Shown here piece by piece: positions 1 through 13,216 of a stretch of 64,000 bases of DNA (positions within the stretch are counted from its first letter, which is position 1; every line of letters begins with the position of its first letter). The notes under the pieces are model-generated. The model was not told the DNA's origin, did not search any database, and saw nothing but the letters and a program-made list of their open reading frames with translations. Origin of the DNA: Cotesia glomerata (taxonomy: Eukaryota > Arthropoda > Insecta > Hymenoptera > Braconidae); NCBI RefSeq assembly GCF_020080835.1, contig NC_058167.1, forward strand, positions 5,872,459-5,936,458, in the 5' to 3' direction. The translations under genes and the position numbers were made by a program.

Positions 1-949
1 TATATAGAAAATTAATGATTTATCTGATATCATATATTTTTGAAAAATTAAATTTATATTCAACAACTAAAATTAATTTTTATGACATGAAATTGATTTA
101 AAGAATTCAAAATTGATTATTTCTGTTCTAGAATTTTTTTTCATAGTAAAAGATTAATGTTTGAATTATAAAATTTATTTTAATAATATTGAATTCATTA
201 ATTTAAATTAAAAATTGATTTTAAAATTAAAAATCCATCATTTATTCAATATTATCAATTTTTAAAAATGAAAAATGATTTTTCATTATCTCAAATTAAT
301 TTTTCTAACTATAATTCGATTACTATTTACCTCAAATTAATATCTCTAATGTCAAATTAATTTTTAAACTTAGAAATTAATTTGTATAATTAAAAATAAT
401 AGTTTATGATCCAAAATTACATTTTATAATAAAAAATTGATATTCATACTTGAAATTAATTTTTATAACATAAAATTGATTATTTATATTCTACAATTAA
501 TTTTTATAATTTAAAATCGATAATTTATGGTCTTAAATTAATAAAAAAAAAAAAAAAATTAATTTAAGCAATTTAAAATTAATTATTTCTAATCTGAAAT
601 TAATTTTCATAATTTAAAATTAAATATTCATGATACTAAATTACATATTATGATATAAAATCAATTCTTTATAATAGAAAATTAAATTTTAATCAATATA
701 TTATTGATATATTTAATATTATTATTTTTTATCGTTAGAAATTGATTATTTATATTTAAAAGTTAGCTTTTATATTATCGAATTGATCATTCATAGATAG
801 TGTCAAATAAATTTTTATAGCATAAAATTAATTTAAAAAATTTGAAATCAATTACTTATAACATAAAATTGATTTTTCTAATTTTGAATCAATCAATACA
901 ATATCAAATCAATTTCAATCAATCTAAAATAATTTTTATAAAGAATAAT
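1..949. repeat. Degenerate 20-bp AT-rich satellite, block A
   Basis: The sequence is a run of diverged units close to ATTRATTTTTATAATNTAAA, with alternating attgat, attaat and atcaat cores about 20 bp apart. There is no credible ORF. The same array, colinear over hundreds of bases, recurs at 16,973-18,545 and 24,204-26,655. Block A therefore belongs to a local duplication as well as a tandem repeat. Confidence 0.8.
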
Positions 950-1892
950 TAGTAAAACGGTTCACCCCAGAGGCCATCCCTGCAACTTCCCGCTAATTCC
1001 ATACCTGGGCGCTTGAAATTGTACTTATGACATTTTTACGATTTTTGAGCTCAAAATATAATGTATGTGATATTTTCGGCTTGCTGAGCTCAAAAGGATA
1101 GTATATCTATGCATTTGAGCTTTTCGAGCTCAAAAGTCTGATAGAAGTTTCATAGAACACTACTTTTGGAATTTTCAAACCGCAATAACTTTTGAATGGA
1201 TCAACTGATTTCAACTCGGTTGTAAGAATTTGACACAGTTTTATCAGCCTCATAATAAATTTACAGGTTTTTATTGATCTAACTGAAAATGTCGGAGTAT
1301 TTTCGAAAAAACATTTTTTTAGGTTTTCTTTCGTTTACGATATCTCTTGAACGAATTATCCGATTTCGACAAGCTTAGTAGCGATCGACGTGGTTCCTAA
1401 TTGTCTAGAGCAGATTAGTTTTTTAGATTAATCGGTAAAGCCGATTGGAAGTTATTGAAAAAAAACCACATTTGAAATAATTTTTTTTTCTTAGTTTTTT
1501 AAGATTTCTTAAAATCTACTGATCCGAATAGGTCCAAATTATCTTCAAAATCGAAGTTTATACAAGCACTTTCAAATAGAACAAGCTGTGATAAAATCGC
1601 ATGAGCCGTTCGAAAGTTATAAGCGTTTGACATACTTTCTCACACTCACACACACACAAACAAATACACACACACACACACACACATACACACACACACA
1701 TATAAATATATATACACATATAAATATATATACACATACATACAGACACAGTGACAACCTCGCGGGAGTAGTCAGGGAAGCTTCTTATGACCTTCAAACG
1801 TCGAGATCTGATGACAACTCGATTTTTGCAAAACTGGGTGAAAACAGTAACTTCCCGATCTTCTAAAATTTTCGATTTTCTTAGCGGGAAGA
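950..1892 (+). repeat. Dispersed repeat family with (CA)n core, copy D1
   Basis: The copy starts near AGTAAAACGGTTCACCCC and ends at CTTAGCGGGAAG. The 5' end carries CTTCCCGCTAA and the 3' end the inverse TTAGCGGGAAG, so the element has short GC-rich inverted patches near its ends. It contains repeated gagctc-rich text and, near its 3' third, a (CA)n tract. Similar copies lie at 25,397, 26,663, 42,490, 43,260, 46,770 and 50,720. The ORF through the CA tract is not coding. It could be a non-autonomous DNA element; the class is not recognised. Confidence 0.7.
1642..1745. repeat. (CA)n / (TATA) microsatellite
   Basis: This is an interrupted CA tract with ata and taaatata interruptions inside repeat copy D1. 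The equivalent tract in copy D2 is 26,080-26,129. Confidence 0.9.
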
Positions 1893-2055
1893 TAAAAATT
1901 CATTTTGAAACAAAATTGATTATTTAGAAATTGATTATTTATGTTAAAAAATTAGTTTTTATGTTATTAAATTGATTATTCATAGTTACAGATAAATTTG
2001 TATAGTATAAAATTAATGTAAATAATTTAAAATCAATTACTTATAACATAAAATA
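1893..2055. repeat. 20-bp AT satellite remnant between D1 and the LINE
   Basis: Same unit as 1-949. It is bounded by the end of D1 and by the 5' edge of the LINE fragment near 2,056. Confidence 0.6.
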
Positions 2056-2140
2056 ACAGTATAGTATAGGATATTACAGTACACTGGTGCCGCATGTAAA
2101 CACAAATTTCATCAACTTCGCGTCAAAATTCGTTTTTGTT

Positions 2141-2922
2141 TGGCTTCGAAAAGTGCTGTCAGGAACTTTGTTGCTACTAAATGCCCAGTATGTTCTCTGC
2201 CTCAAGTATATCCAGTTACAAGTCCTGTGAATCGTGACTCAAGTGATGTGCTTGCTGACAATAATATAAAACTAGATCTGTTGACAGTTATGAATGGGAC
2301 GTTTACTGAGTTGACGAATTCTGTGGCTGGTATTCAGGCTAATTTTACGTCATTGGAGGATCGAGTTACCAAATTAGAGTCTGGAAGTTTGAGTATTGAT
2401 TCGGCATATGGAAGTGAATTGGTTAAGCAGGTTGCGGAGCAACTAGGTGCAGCTGCGCAGGTTACTGTTGATTTGAAAGCTAAGATTCATCAACTGGAGA
2501 TGGAGTCTAGGATGTTGAGTGATCAATTTGTGTTTTCTGGGCAGAGCAACCTTCAGAAAAATTGGTGCATGCTGTAGTTAGACTTGGCTCTATGATTGGA
2601 GTTGACTGAACGTGACGTTCTTGTGAAATGTAAATCGCCATGGCTTGTTAACAGGATTTTTTAGGCTTAAAAGAATTTCAAAGCTCTGACGGCAAATGTA
2701 ATTTTTTCTGATTTAAATGACGTGCCTATTTATGTTAACAGGAAATATCCTTCGGCGTTGTATAAGCTGCGGCAATCGATTATCAAGAAGTATCCTGCTA
2801 TCAATAAAAGAAGTGTTTGGATTGCTAGCTCTTTTGTTTGTGTGCGTTTGAAGGATAAGACTGAACCAGTTGAAGTTTATCTGTCTACGGATCTTGAAAG
2901 TTTTCAGGATCTATCGGCATAG
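2141..2922 (+). pseudogene. LINE ORF1 remnant
   Basis: The first segment (2,141-2,577) has a Cys pair (KCPVC) near its start and a long heptad-like coiled-coil region (LDLLTVMNGTFTELT...LEDRVTKLE). This fits the multimerising ORF1 protein of LINEs, which binds element RNA. No ATG is visible at the start, so the true 5' end is lost. The reading then breaks after about residue 145. It resumes in another frame through 2,580-2,922, where DVPIYVNRKYPSALYKL and IIKKYP read as the C-terminal ORF1 domain. At least one frameshift and one stop separate the parts. The 3' end runs without a spacer into RT sequence, marking an internal deletion. Confidence 0.6.
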
Positions 2923-3780
2923 CGTTTAACTATTGACTCTTTGCAACAAAACTTGATGACAGTCATTGTGTAATGACAATTTGCTAAAATTGAATGCTGT
3001 GAAAACTAAAGCAATTATTTTTGGTAGTCCACAGCACGTCAAAAATCAGGTGTGTATCAATGCTCCAAAGATCTCCGTGAATAATGTGCCTATTGAATAT
3101 GTTGAGTTAGTTAAATATCTCGGAGTTGTATTAGATAATACTCTGTCGTGGCACGGTCAAATGGTCTCTGTTAGTCGTCAGGCAATAGATTGTCTTGCAC
3201 GATTGAAGATAAATAGTAAAGTGTTAAATACATCTATAAGGAGAAGACTTGTTGCTGCATTGATATTGCCTCTGTTTGATTGTTGCTGTGCTGTATTTAT
3301 GAACATGTCTGGTAGTTTGAAACAGAGACTACAAAGGAAGTTTAATGCCTATATTAGATTTATCTATAGTGTTAGACAAAGTGAACACATAACTCCTTAC
3401 AGACTGCAGCTTGGCTGGTTAACGTTACCGAGTAAACGTGACTTTTTAATTACTTGTGTATAAATACTTGGTGTATAAATTGCTTGGTGTATAATTAATT
3501 TGCTTAGTCTATAATTACTTGGTGTATAAAATGCTGCATATGCATCATGACAAGTTTTAGCGTAATGGATTTCGTATACTGCTCTCAGTCAGAGATCGTG
3601 CTGTGCGCAGGAATGATGTATTTTATCAGCCGAGTTGTCGAACATTGACTTATGGATGTTCATTTCTATTGTCTGCGATAAGATGCTGGAATCAGCTTCC
3701 GGATGATCTTGTTGTGTTGGGAACATTTCAGGAATTCAGGCTTGCAAGTTTTCAATGGCATTCTGAGATAGATGCTTAAG
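2923..3780 (+). pseudogene. LINE ORF2 remnant: reverse transcriptase thumb and C-terminus
   Basis: Translation around 2,923-3,463 gives the region just after the catalytic box of LINE reverse transcriptases: NLLKLNAVKTKAIIFGS, then YLGVVLDNTLSW. This is followed by the basic, hydrophobic thumb and connector text. Several stops (for example near 2,970 and 3,462) break it. A second in-frame piece at about 3,566-3,780 reads SVRDRAVRRNDVF then CWNQLPDDL and FQEF. That is the typical C-terminal end of CR1/Jockey-type ORF2 proteins, finishing at a TAA. The catalytic YADD motif and the endonuclease are absent, so this copy cannot be functional. Confidence 0.75.
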
Positions 3781-4098
3781 AGTGTAAAATTGTAGTGATT
3801 TATAACTGTTCAAATGTTGCGAAGAGTCAATGTTAATCAATGTTAATCTATGTTAATCAATGCTAACTAATAATAATAACTAATGGCAATTACTGACAAT
3901 TTAAGCTTATCATTTTTTGCATTTAGTCTTTTTGTTGTTTGCTTACCATTTTACTTATGTATTATTATTATTGTTATTATTATTTTATTAATATTATTAT
4001 CATTATATAATGTACTCATTATAAATATATTCCATTGTATGGCCCTTAGGGAGCACTTGCTCTAGGGTCAAAATTATTAAATAAATAAATAAATAAAT

Positions 4099-6529
4099 AA
4101 AATAAATTTTCATAATTCGAAATTAATAAATATAATATTAATTATATTTCTATCCATCTGAAAAAATTTTTATAAAAAAAAATTTACTTATTATAGTCAA
4201 AAATTGGTTTTTATTACATAAAATTAAATATTAATTGTCTAAAATTAATTTTTATAACTCAAAATTAATTTATTTAATATTAATTAAATTTCTCTTTATG
4301 TGAAATCAATTTTTAAAATATAAAATTAACTATTTATAGTTTAAAATTAATTTTGATAATAGAGAATCAAATATTCATTGTCTAAAATTTTTATGTTTTA
4401 AAATAAAATCTTATTAGAATAAAATTAATTATTTATAGTCTAGAATTAATTTGTATGATATATAATCAATTTATATTTTTAAAAATTGATTTTTATGATA
4501 TAAAATCAATTTTCATACAACGGAATTGATTATTGTAATATTAGATCAATGATTTATGATCTAAAATTAGTTTTTCAACGAAGATTCGATGATTTATTCG
4601 ATATTTAAATTTTTATGATAATAAATTGATTATTTATAGTCTAAAATTAATTTTTTAAATAATAATTTTATTTATTTTTATCTAAAATTAATTTTTTAAT
4701 TATAATATTAATTATTCAGAGTTAATAATTAATTTAAATTACAAAAAATTAATTCAAATAATTTTAAATGGATTATTGATAATCTTCAATCGACATCTAG
4801 TATCAATTTTTATACTATGGGGTTAAATTTATCATAAAAAAATTAAATAAATGAATTTCAAATTATTGATTTGAATCCAAAATTAATTTATAAAATTTAA
4901 AATAAATTTGTATGAAACAAAATAAATTTTCATGTTATGGAATTAATTTGCATAATTTGATATTCATTTTTATGTTCTTAATTGAATAACTATTCATCTA
5001 AAATTGATCATTATAAAAAAAAATTGATTATTTATAGTCTCAAATCAATTTACCTAAAATAAAATTTACTATATAATGTCTGAGATAAATTTAAATAATA
5101 TAAAATAAATCCGAGTGTTTTGGAATTGATTATTTATACTCTTTAATTTATTTTCAATCGAAAAAATATTGAATTATTTACTACTATTAATAATCATAAT
5201 TAGAAATTGATCATTTATAATCTAATATGAATTTCTTTCAATATAAATTTATTTCCTATTGATTTAAATTTAATTTTTATATTATATTCGATATTCATAG
5301 TCAAAAATCAAAAATCAATTCAATTAATATAATATTAATTATTTATTATCTGGAATCAATTGTCGAAATTTAAAATTTATTTTTATCATATAAAATTTAT
5401 TATTCATAAAACTTCAATAAATTTTAATAATTGAAACATAATTCTTATAAAATAAATTAATTAACTATTGTCAATTATTGAATTTTATAATATCTAATTT
5501 ATTTAAATAATTTCCAATTGATTATTCATAATTGATAATTAATTCTTATAGTTTATAATTAATTTTTATGATATGAATTAATCATTTATGATGTAAAAAT
5601 AATTATTGCACAAAAAATTAATGAATTATTTAATATTGTTTATTTTTAAACAATAAAATATATATTTGTTATTTAAAATTAATTTTCATTATATTAAATT
5701 TATTTAAATAGTTGAAAATATAATTATTTATCATCTTGAATTGAATTTTATAATGAACAATTAAAATTTTAAAATGATAAAATTTGATTTTATAATATAA
5801 GTTTTATTATTTATAGTTGAAAACTAATTTTCAAACGAAAATTCATGACTTATATAATATTATTAGTTTTTATGAAAAAAAGTCGATAATTATCATCTAA
5901 AATTAATTTTCATAACATTAATTTAATTAGTTTGAATCTTAAATCAATTTCTATGTTATAAAATTAATGTAGATAATTTAAAAATAATTTTTATATTATA
6001 AATTAATAATTTTTTAACTGAAATAAATTTCTTAAGTATAAAATTGATATCCATACTTCATAATTGATTTTGATAATATAAAATTAGTTATTTATAGTGT
6101 AAAATTTATTTTTATGCTTCATCATCTATTATTTATAGTCCAAGATTAATTATTATAATATAAAATCTATTCAAATAATTAAAAATCGATTATTTATAAT
6201 GTGAAATTGATTTTCATAATTTGAAATATTTATATTTAGAATATTTATAATACTAAATCAATTATTATAATTTAAAATTAATTAATAATGATCGATAATT
6301 GATAATCAAGAAATAATTATTGTTTTATTTAATATTATCATTTTTCATGATTAGAAATCAATAAATTATAGGCTAAAATAAATTTTTAAAAAAAATAAAA
6401 ATTTTTAAAATTTGAATTATATATCATAATTTCAAATTAATTTCTATAATTTAATATGAATTCATATGATATTTATTAGATTTCAATTTATCTGAAATTA
6501 ATTTTTATAAAATAAATATTCTATTTATG
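4099..6529. repeat. 20-bp AT-rich satellite, long block
   Basis: About 2.4 kb of diverged units of the same form as block A. No gene, RNA gene or GC island is seen. Confidence 0.75.
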
Positions 6530-7014
6530 ATCCGAACAAAAACAGTTTCACTGTGAAAAAATCGCGCCAAGTCCGCGTTCATAAGACTATTAAGAAAAAA
6601 AAATTTCTTTTTTTCTTTACAAAAATATATAAAATGAAAAAATTAAATAATTCAAGTAACCGATATGATTGTTTATGATTTTTGAAAATTAAAAAAAATT
6701 TTTTTACAAATTTAAAAATTAAAAAAAAAGTTTGGAACTTGTTTAGTGTGCACAGTTGCAAAATTTAAGAAAATTGAAATACACAATGACGCACACCAAA
6801 TACGTTCCAAAATTTTTTTCTTAATTTTTAAATTTATAACAAAATTTTTTTTAATTTTCGAAAATCGTAAACAATCATATCGGTTACTTGGATTTTTTAA
6901 TTTTTTTATTTTATATATTTTTGTTAAGAAAAAAACAAATTATTTTTTCTTAATAGTCTTATGAACGTGGACTTGGCGCGATTTTTTTTACAGTGAAACT
7001 GTTTTTGTTAGGAT
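6530..7014. mobile_element. 485-bp palindromic foldback MITE
   Basis: The left end ATCCGAACAAAAACAGTTTC is the inverse of the right end (6,990-7,014). The inversion continues almost to the centre near 6,770, including the TCGCGCCAAGTCC and CGTTCATAAGACTATTAAG stretches. The two ORFs on opposite strands (6,579-6,761 and 6,746-6,964) are mirror images of the arms, not genes. A clear target duplication is not visible. Confidence 0.85.
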
Positions 7015-7218
7015 TTTAGTATTCTTTATAATTATGACAAAAATTTACAATTGGTACCAACTTAATTAAATCTCGCGTTGATTGCATTTTTTATAGCAAA
7101 CTATCCCCTTGAGACAACAGTTTTGTAAAAATAATTCCAGCGCACCCTGGCGGGTGTAGATGCAAGCTGTGCAATATCTATTTTTAACTGTAGTTTCCCA
7201 TCTAATAAAGGATAACTA
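7015..7218. other. Unassigned spacer
   Basis: A short stretch between two foldback elements, with no recognisable gene or repeat. Confidence 0.4.
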
Positions 7219-7588
7219 CACGGGAATAATGAATCACGACTGGTTACTGTGCTACACAAGAATAAGCGAAAATATACAAAAAAAGTTCTTAGCACATTAC
7301 TTGATCATGTGATAATAAGAATGAGTCGTCTTTACATATGACTGAGTATCTTTCAACACAGTAACCATTTCTATGTTGCACATTACACTGAAAAGACAAG
7401 TGATTCTCATGTTCACAGTCGCTGTTAGCTTTTAGGACAATAGAGATTCCCGTGAGCAGAACAACTCTTACTATATAAAATAAGTATGAGTACTGCGCAA
7501 GCGTACGAACGAGTCACCTGACAAACGTTTCTCATTCTCGTGCAGCACAGTAATCATTCCTGTGCTAAATGAGAACTGTCCCTGTGTA
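7219..7588 (+). repeat. Left arm of the long inverted repeat
   Basis: Inverse of 14,371-14,740 with scattered mismatches. The inner boundary is cacaggg on both sides. Confidence 0.85.
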
Positions 7589-8260
<672 letters not shown>

Positions 8261-8310
8261 GTGTGTGTACTTATGTACACGCGTTAGAAGTTATACTTCT
8301 TTGGCGTATA
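8261..8310. repeat. Helentron terminal motif (3' side in element sense)
   Basis: gtgtgtgtacttatgtacac is followed by an AGAAG-TTATA-CTTCT hairpin and ttggcg. The same string, with small changes, is found at 31,941-31,989 and 50,124-50,182. Confidence 0.7.
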
Positions 8311-8442
8311 AAAAAAATTTTAAATAACTAAAGTGCAGCAATGATCAACGATAAATATTAAAATTAGTCAAAAAGATTTTGTTCGAATAAAAGAGGTTTT
8401 ATTAACATAAAAATATGACTATACAACAAAAATTTATAATTA

Positions 8443-9099
8443 TTATTCTATATTCGCAGATTCTTCTGGTAGTAATTGAATAGGCATGTGAGTAACAAGA
8501 GGTTTGTGGTAACTAAAATATGATATAAATGATCTCGTTGAAACGTTAGATAAATATCTTGTAAATACAGCATCAATAGTGGTGCCATGCCGTGTTGTAG
8601 ATACTGTAGGATCATTATTGATTAATAGATTTAAATCATCTTCTAAAAATTTAATAAGTAGCCCAGAAGTTTCTAAGCTGAAGTTAACGTTAAAGTCTCC
8701 ACTTAAAATCATGGGTAACTTATCCTCATTGCTACCCATATATGATGTTCCAATTGTTGTGTATGGAAATAGTGCCCGTTTCAGAAAATAAACAATGTCT
8801 TCAATTTTTTTAATTGGAGAAATATAAATTACAATCAAAACAATTTTGTTACCATCTTCCATTATACACTCAGCTACGCAAAATTCACCAACTGGCGACG
8901 TTGATGAACTTACAAATTCGGACTGTCTCACTGTCATGTCAATACAAGGAGTAATAATACTTGTAGTATCGTTTGCACCGTGATAAATAGCAACGCCTCC
9001 AGCTCGACGATTTGGTCGTTTATATTGAACTATACAATTGAAAACGTGAGTCAATTTGAGCAAGTAATTCAGCTCCGACCATACTGATTTCATCAACAA
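8443..9099 (-). pseudogene. Helentron C-terminal AP-like endonuclease domain, N-truncated
   Basis: This is an endonuclease/exonuclease/phosphatase fold domain as found fused to Helentron helicases and in LINEs. The visible core is GGVAIYH, then LSGDFNVNF (the GDFN catalytic box), TTRHGTTIDAVF and SYHKPLV, the counterpart of the SDH box with Tyr in place of Asp. The N-terminal catalytic Asn and Glu blocks are absent. Its first residues overlap the end of the helicase frame in a different frame. A deletion or frameshift near 9,020-9,090 therefore fused mid-helicase to mid-endonuclease. Missing motifs and the altered SDH box argue against activity. Confidence 0.85.
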
Positions 9100-12000
9100 T
9101 TAATACTTTAACGTATTTAAATAATGTTCTGTATTGATGAGCTACTTCAGTACTTAGGGGAAGTAACTTGGACAAACTTACTTTTAAAGCAGTATGCACA
9201 GTAGTCCCGTCTATTGCAACAGCAGCTTTACCTGTTGAAGCACAAGCAATGTAAGAGTTGCAATACCCATCGTTATCAGTGAAGCGGTTATAAATCTCCA
9301 TGAGAAGTTTTATAACGAAAGTCTTTCCACATCCTGCTGGTACTGTAAAAAATATTTGGAATGGATCACTATTTGAGCTTAATAGATTTGAGATAACATG
9401 TAGCAAAAGTTCTTGTTGTTTATCATTTGCCATCCTCATCAACTCGAAAAATTCGGCATTTGGCATTAAATTTTCTCGTTTTTTAGCAATGGGACCCAGT
9501 TTGTTGAGTACAGCTAATCGAAGATCACTATTCACATCAGAAATAGGATTATCGTATAAATTTTGAAATGGATTTGGATCAGGCATCACGTTGACGACAT
9601 CTTGCACTTCGTTTTCATCTTGAAAATCATCTTCTCGACACAAATTTCGACAAATTTCAATTGTCTTTTGTGTATCCAAATTAGATTCGAACTCCGTGCG
9701 TCTATTTAAAATTATATTCTCATTGTTGTTGTATATTTCGATAAATTTCATTTCAGCGAGTATTTCTTCATCTTCGTTTCGAAAGGGAAAGTGTAAGGTT
9801 ACCATTTCACGTTTATATTCATTTAGATCTTTTCCCATGTCATAATTCCGATAACGAATAACACGTGGGGCTTTTCTTTTTGTGTAAGTGCCATTGGATT
9901 TAATAGTATGAACAGCAACAAATTGAGCTAAAGTAACATTTTCCAAGTCTTCGTGTCTGCGTTTATATTTATCAAACCAGTTTTCTTTCCAAATATTTGT
10001 TGAATCGGCTCCAATGCCCAACGCATCTAATTCTTTTTGTGTCTTTTTTATTCTTTGACGATCAACTGGCCACATAGTTGGAATAGTAGTAACAACCGTT
10101 GAACACTTTGACATTGGTTCCCGTAACAAATACCAAGCAGCCTCTTGACTAGTGATCTCCACACCGTTAAGCATATTTACGCCTATTTTTCTTGTTATTT
10201 CAACAACATCAAATTCAGGATGCTCATCCATAATTTCAATAATTTGTCGTTGTAAATGACTAACACCACGGTTTGTTTTATTCACATATTCCGCGACATA
10301 ATTAGCACAGGAGTATTCCTCAGTGATAAACTGGATGTCCATATTAGATCGAACGATGTTGAATACGAACGGATTGAAGGGGTTATGCCACTTTTCGCAA
10401 GGTTGACGTTTGACCAATACTCTTGGTCGTTTAATTCCAGCTCGAAAAATATTGTTATAATCTTCATCACAAGTAATATTGTTATTTTTATAAAAAGAAT
10501 CTATATCAGAGTAATCATTATTTTCAAGGTTAATTTTTACATATTTATAACGTTGAGCATAATCTTTGAAATTTGGTTCATCTTTTTGCATAGGTGATAG
10601 TATTGTAGTAGATCTACTAGGCATGAAAGGCGCTTCAAATCTGCATTGTTGAGGTTTATTTGCAACTATTTTTTTGTAACATGTAAACGTATGCTTGTGT
10701 GTTTGTAATTTAATATTGTTTGATGCTTCTTGAGATGAAAAAGATATTAAATAATCAATTAATGTGATAGCATCTAATTTATTTTTATCGAGTGCATCCA
10801 ATGGAGCATTAGCCAACTACAGTAGTGTATGAGCATGTGGACTACCACGATAATGAAACTCAATGCGTTTAAAGTAGTGGACAACATAGTACTTTCCAAA
10901 TGGACTAATTTTTGGTGATGTTAAAATTTTTAACAACACATTAACTTATTTGTTGAAATGTATAGCACATGTAACTGCATCCTCGTTGACAAGTGTTGTT
11001 TTTTCCAGATAGTGTAAAATTTCAGCAACTTCTTCAGAAATAGTCGATTCACCGTTGTGTTTAAGTTTGTACAGCTTTTGAAGCAGATCATTCCACCCTA
11101 TTTCATTGGCACTGACAGTAAGAAATACAGTTGGTTTCCCAAACTGTCTGATCATAGCAAAAAGATCTTTTTTACGATCCATCCAATACCAAGTAGAATT
11201 TGGAATTGATCTTAAAAATGCAAGATTGGTTTCAATACAATTATGAATGTACTCATCATCTTCTATTTGCTGTCTAGTGATTTTAGTATCTTTACCAACG
11301 TGCTTGAAAGCTACTGTAAGAGAGTCACGAACTCGAATTCTCATAATTTTCATTGCCATATACAATAAATGATATGGTGTCACCGCACGACGATCAGATC
11401 TTCTAAGTTCACTAGAAGCCATCGCGAATGGTGTTACTTTGACATCATCCTTAAAATTACGGAACTGACCCAAATAAACCGCTGGAAAAGAAAGTTCTTC
11501 AGCGTGTTCATCAAATAATAAACTTTGAGGTGCATTTTCTTCACCAGGTGCAATGCGTAAGTACTGTTCTTCATCCCACATTAATGTTTGTTGTTGTGCT
11601 GTCAAACTTTCTTCTATCGGTATATGTTCGCTGATATCAGCTTGTTGAATTTGGTCGTCAATTTGGTTATCAGTAAAAAATGAATCATCAATTTTAATAT
11701 CGTACATTGTGTACAACGGAGTTGAAATTAAAAATCGCAGCCAAGTTTTGATTATACGTTTGTTGATAATACCGTGTAAATAACTAGATCAATGAATTTT
11801 TTTACGCTTAATATGGACATTTATACAATAATCGTCATTAACATTTCTTGGATGTGATTTAACCATATTATTAACTGAAACAGGCACGTTTATTATTTGA
11901 CCGTAAATGCCATATTGACCATTTACATGCCTCAATCTTCTAATTTGCATGAAAGGAATACGTGGTGATATGAGCCTTTCTGATATTAAATCCAATGCTG

Positions 12001-13216
12001 GTAAACTTTCAGGCATTTCCGGAAATTTGAAACCATTGTACGTTGACATCAATGGTATATTATTTTTATTTAAAGCCTGGACGCATGTATTACAAAGCTG
12101 AGTATTTGCCATAGGTATATTTAGTATAATTTTTGTGAGAATATCCTTATGTTCACCAGATGGCTTTTTTAAATCGTTTTTATACCACAACCTGTCACAT
12201 ACTGAACATGAATGTCCGAATGAATTGTCAGTGAAATTTATTTTAAATTTCCGATGAGCTCGTTCAAATTGATGACAATTACTATACGGTAAATCTGGAT
12301 CTAAATCCATTTGTTCACCAGTAGAATGATTACTTATTAGCTGGTCTGAAGAGTTGCAATAAATAATGGGTATGTCTGGTTGAAGTAATTCCAGATCCAT
12401 GATTACATCTTGGTTTAACATATTGCATTCTTGATACGGTACAATACCTTCATTAGACAACACATGAATAATCGAAGCATCAGCTAACTGTTGATTATTT
12501 TCTCGTGGTCGAGAGCGTGAATTTTGCTGTTTTTCGTCTGATGAAATGTTGTTCGATGTTGAACGATGATCATACTGCACAGGAGAGATTTCCATGTGGA
12601 CTTCAGCTTGCACAGTAATGCAGTTAGGAGTGTTGTGTACTAAAGTAGACGAAGTAAAATCTAGAAAAAATGAATGAAAATTATGATCAATATACTTATC
12701 AATATTATTAGTGTTACATTGTATCGTAATATTTTCAATTATCAATATTATGTTAAATTTAATTATTTCATTAAATAATTAAATTTAACATAATTTCACT
12801 AAATTCAGAAAATTAGAATTGAATAACTTCATTAAAATCTTATTTGATAAAGATTGAATTACTTCATAGTTAATAATAATTTAAATAATTAATTCAATTT
12901 AAATTATTTAATTAAATAAAACTATATACATCTAATTATTTATAATTATTACTGTGATATTCAAATTATTCAAATTTTTACCTGTGGTAATAGGCTGGTG
13001 AGGTTTAAACGTCATTTGCAAACTCGAAGTTGATGGAGTATGCAAAATTTTGTTCTCAGATTGGAGTTGTTGTGCAAGCAATTTTTTTCGTTGCCTATAC
13101 ATTCGACAATATTCAGAGTTAGTTTTCTTTTTCACTACATCCTGATTTGCAGATTTTTTTCATTGACGATAGTTTTTACAGTATTGTGCATTTTTTTGTG
13201 TAATGTCTTCAGACAT
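9020..13216 (-). pseudogene. Helentron Rep-helicase, two exons, four nonsense codons
   Basis: In the family this protein nicks and unwinds DNA for rolling-circle transposition in the nucleus. Exon 1 is 13,216-12,982 and begins MSEDITQKN. It has two NxxYCxxYRQ-type motifs, as in Helitron N-termini. A phase-1 intron (12,981-12,661; CAG/GTAAA donor, TTTCTAG acceptor) leads into one frame running to 9,020. That frame shows the paired-Cys region (CSVCDRLW, CNTC), the N-terminal conserved block (STYNGF, GQIINVPV, KSHPRNV) and the Helitron_like_N block (FLTVSANEIGW). It continues with the Rep HUH motif in RGSPHAH, the Tyr motif YVAEYVNK, helicase Walker A AGCGKT and Walker B VDEISMV. Stops interrupt the frame at 13,160, 11,789, 10,946 and 10,817, the last probably a former Trp. 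Helicase motifs III-VI are missing. Confidence 0.9.
12661..12981 (-). other. Intron in the Helentron Rep-helicase gene
   Basis: The minus-strand donor is ACCACAG/GTAAAA and the acceptor TTTTTTCTAG. Splicing joins phase 1 to phase 1, giving ...PITT-DFTSSTLV without a stop. The reading frames on both sides support it. Confidence 0.6.

Larger units (their letters stand above)
2056..4098 (+). mobile_element. Decayed non-LTR retrotransposon (Jockey/CR1-like), internally deleted
   Basis: ORF1-like and ORF2-like pieces are followed by a 3' UTR and a terminal (AAAT)n tail at 4,070-4,100. It is inserted in the 20-bp AT satellite, which resumes immediately after the tail. Most of ORF2 (endonuclease and the RT core with its YADD box) is missing. 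Clade assignment rests on the RT C-terminal text and the microsatellite-like tail, and is tentative. Confidence 0.75.

Noticed and set aside
1558..1866. Two overlapping ORFs through the CA tract
   Set aside because: They translate the microsatellite (His/Thr and Cys/Val repeats). The corresponding ORF in copy D2 is just the same repeat.
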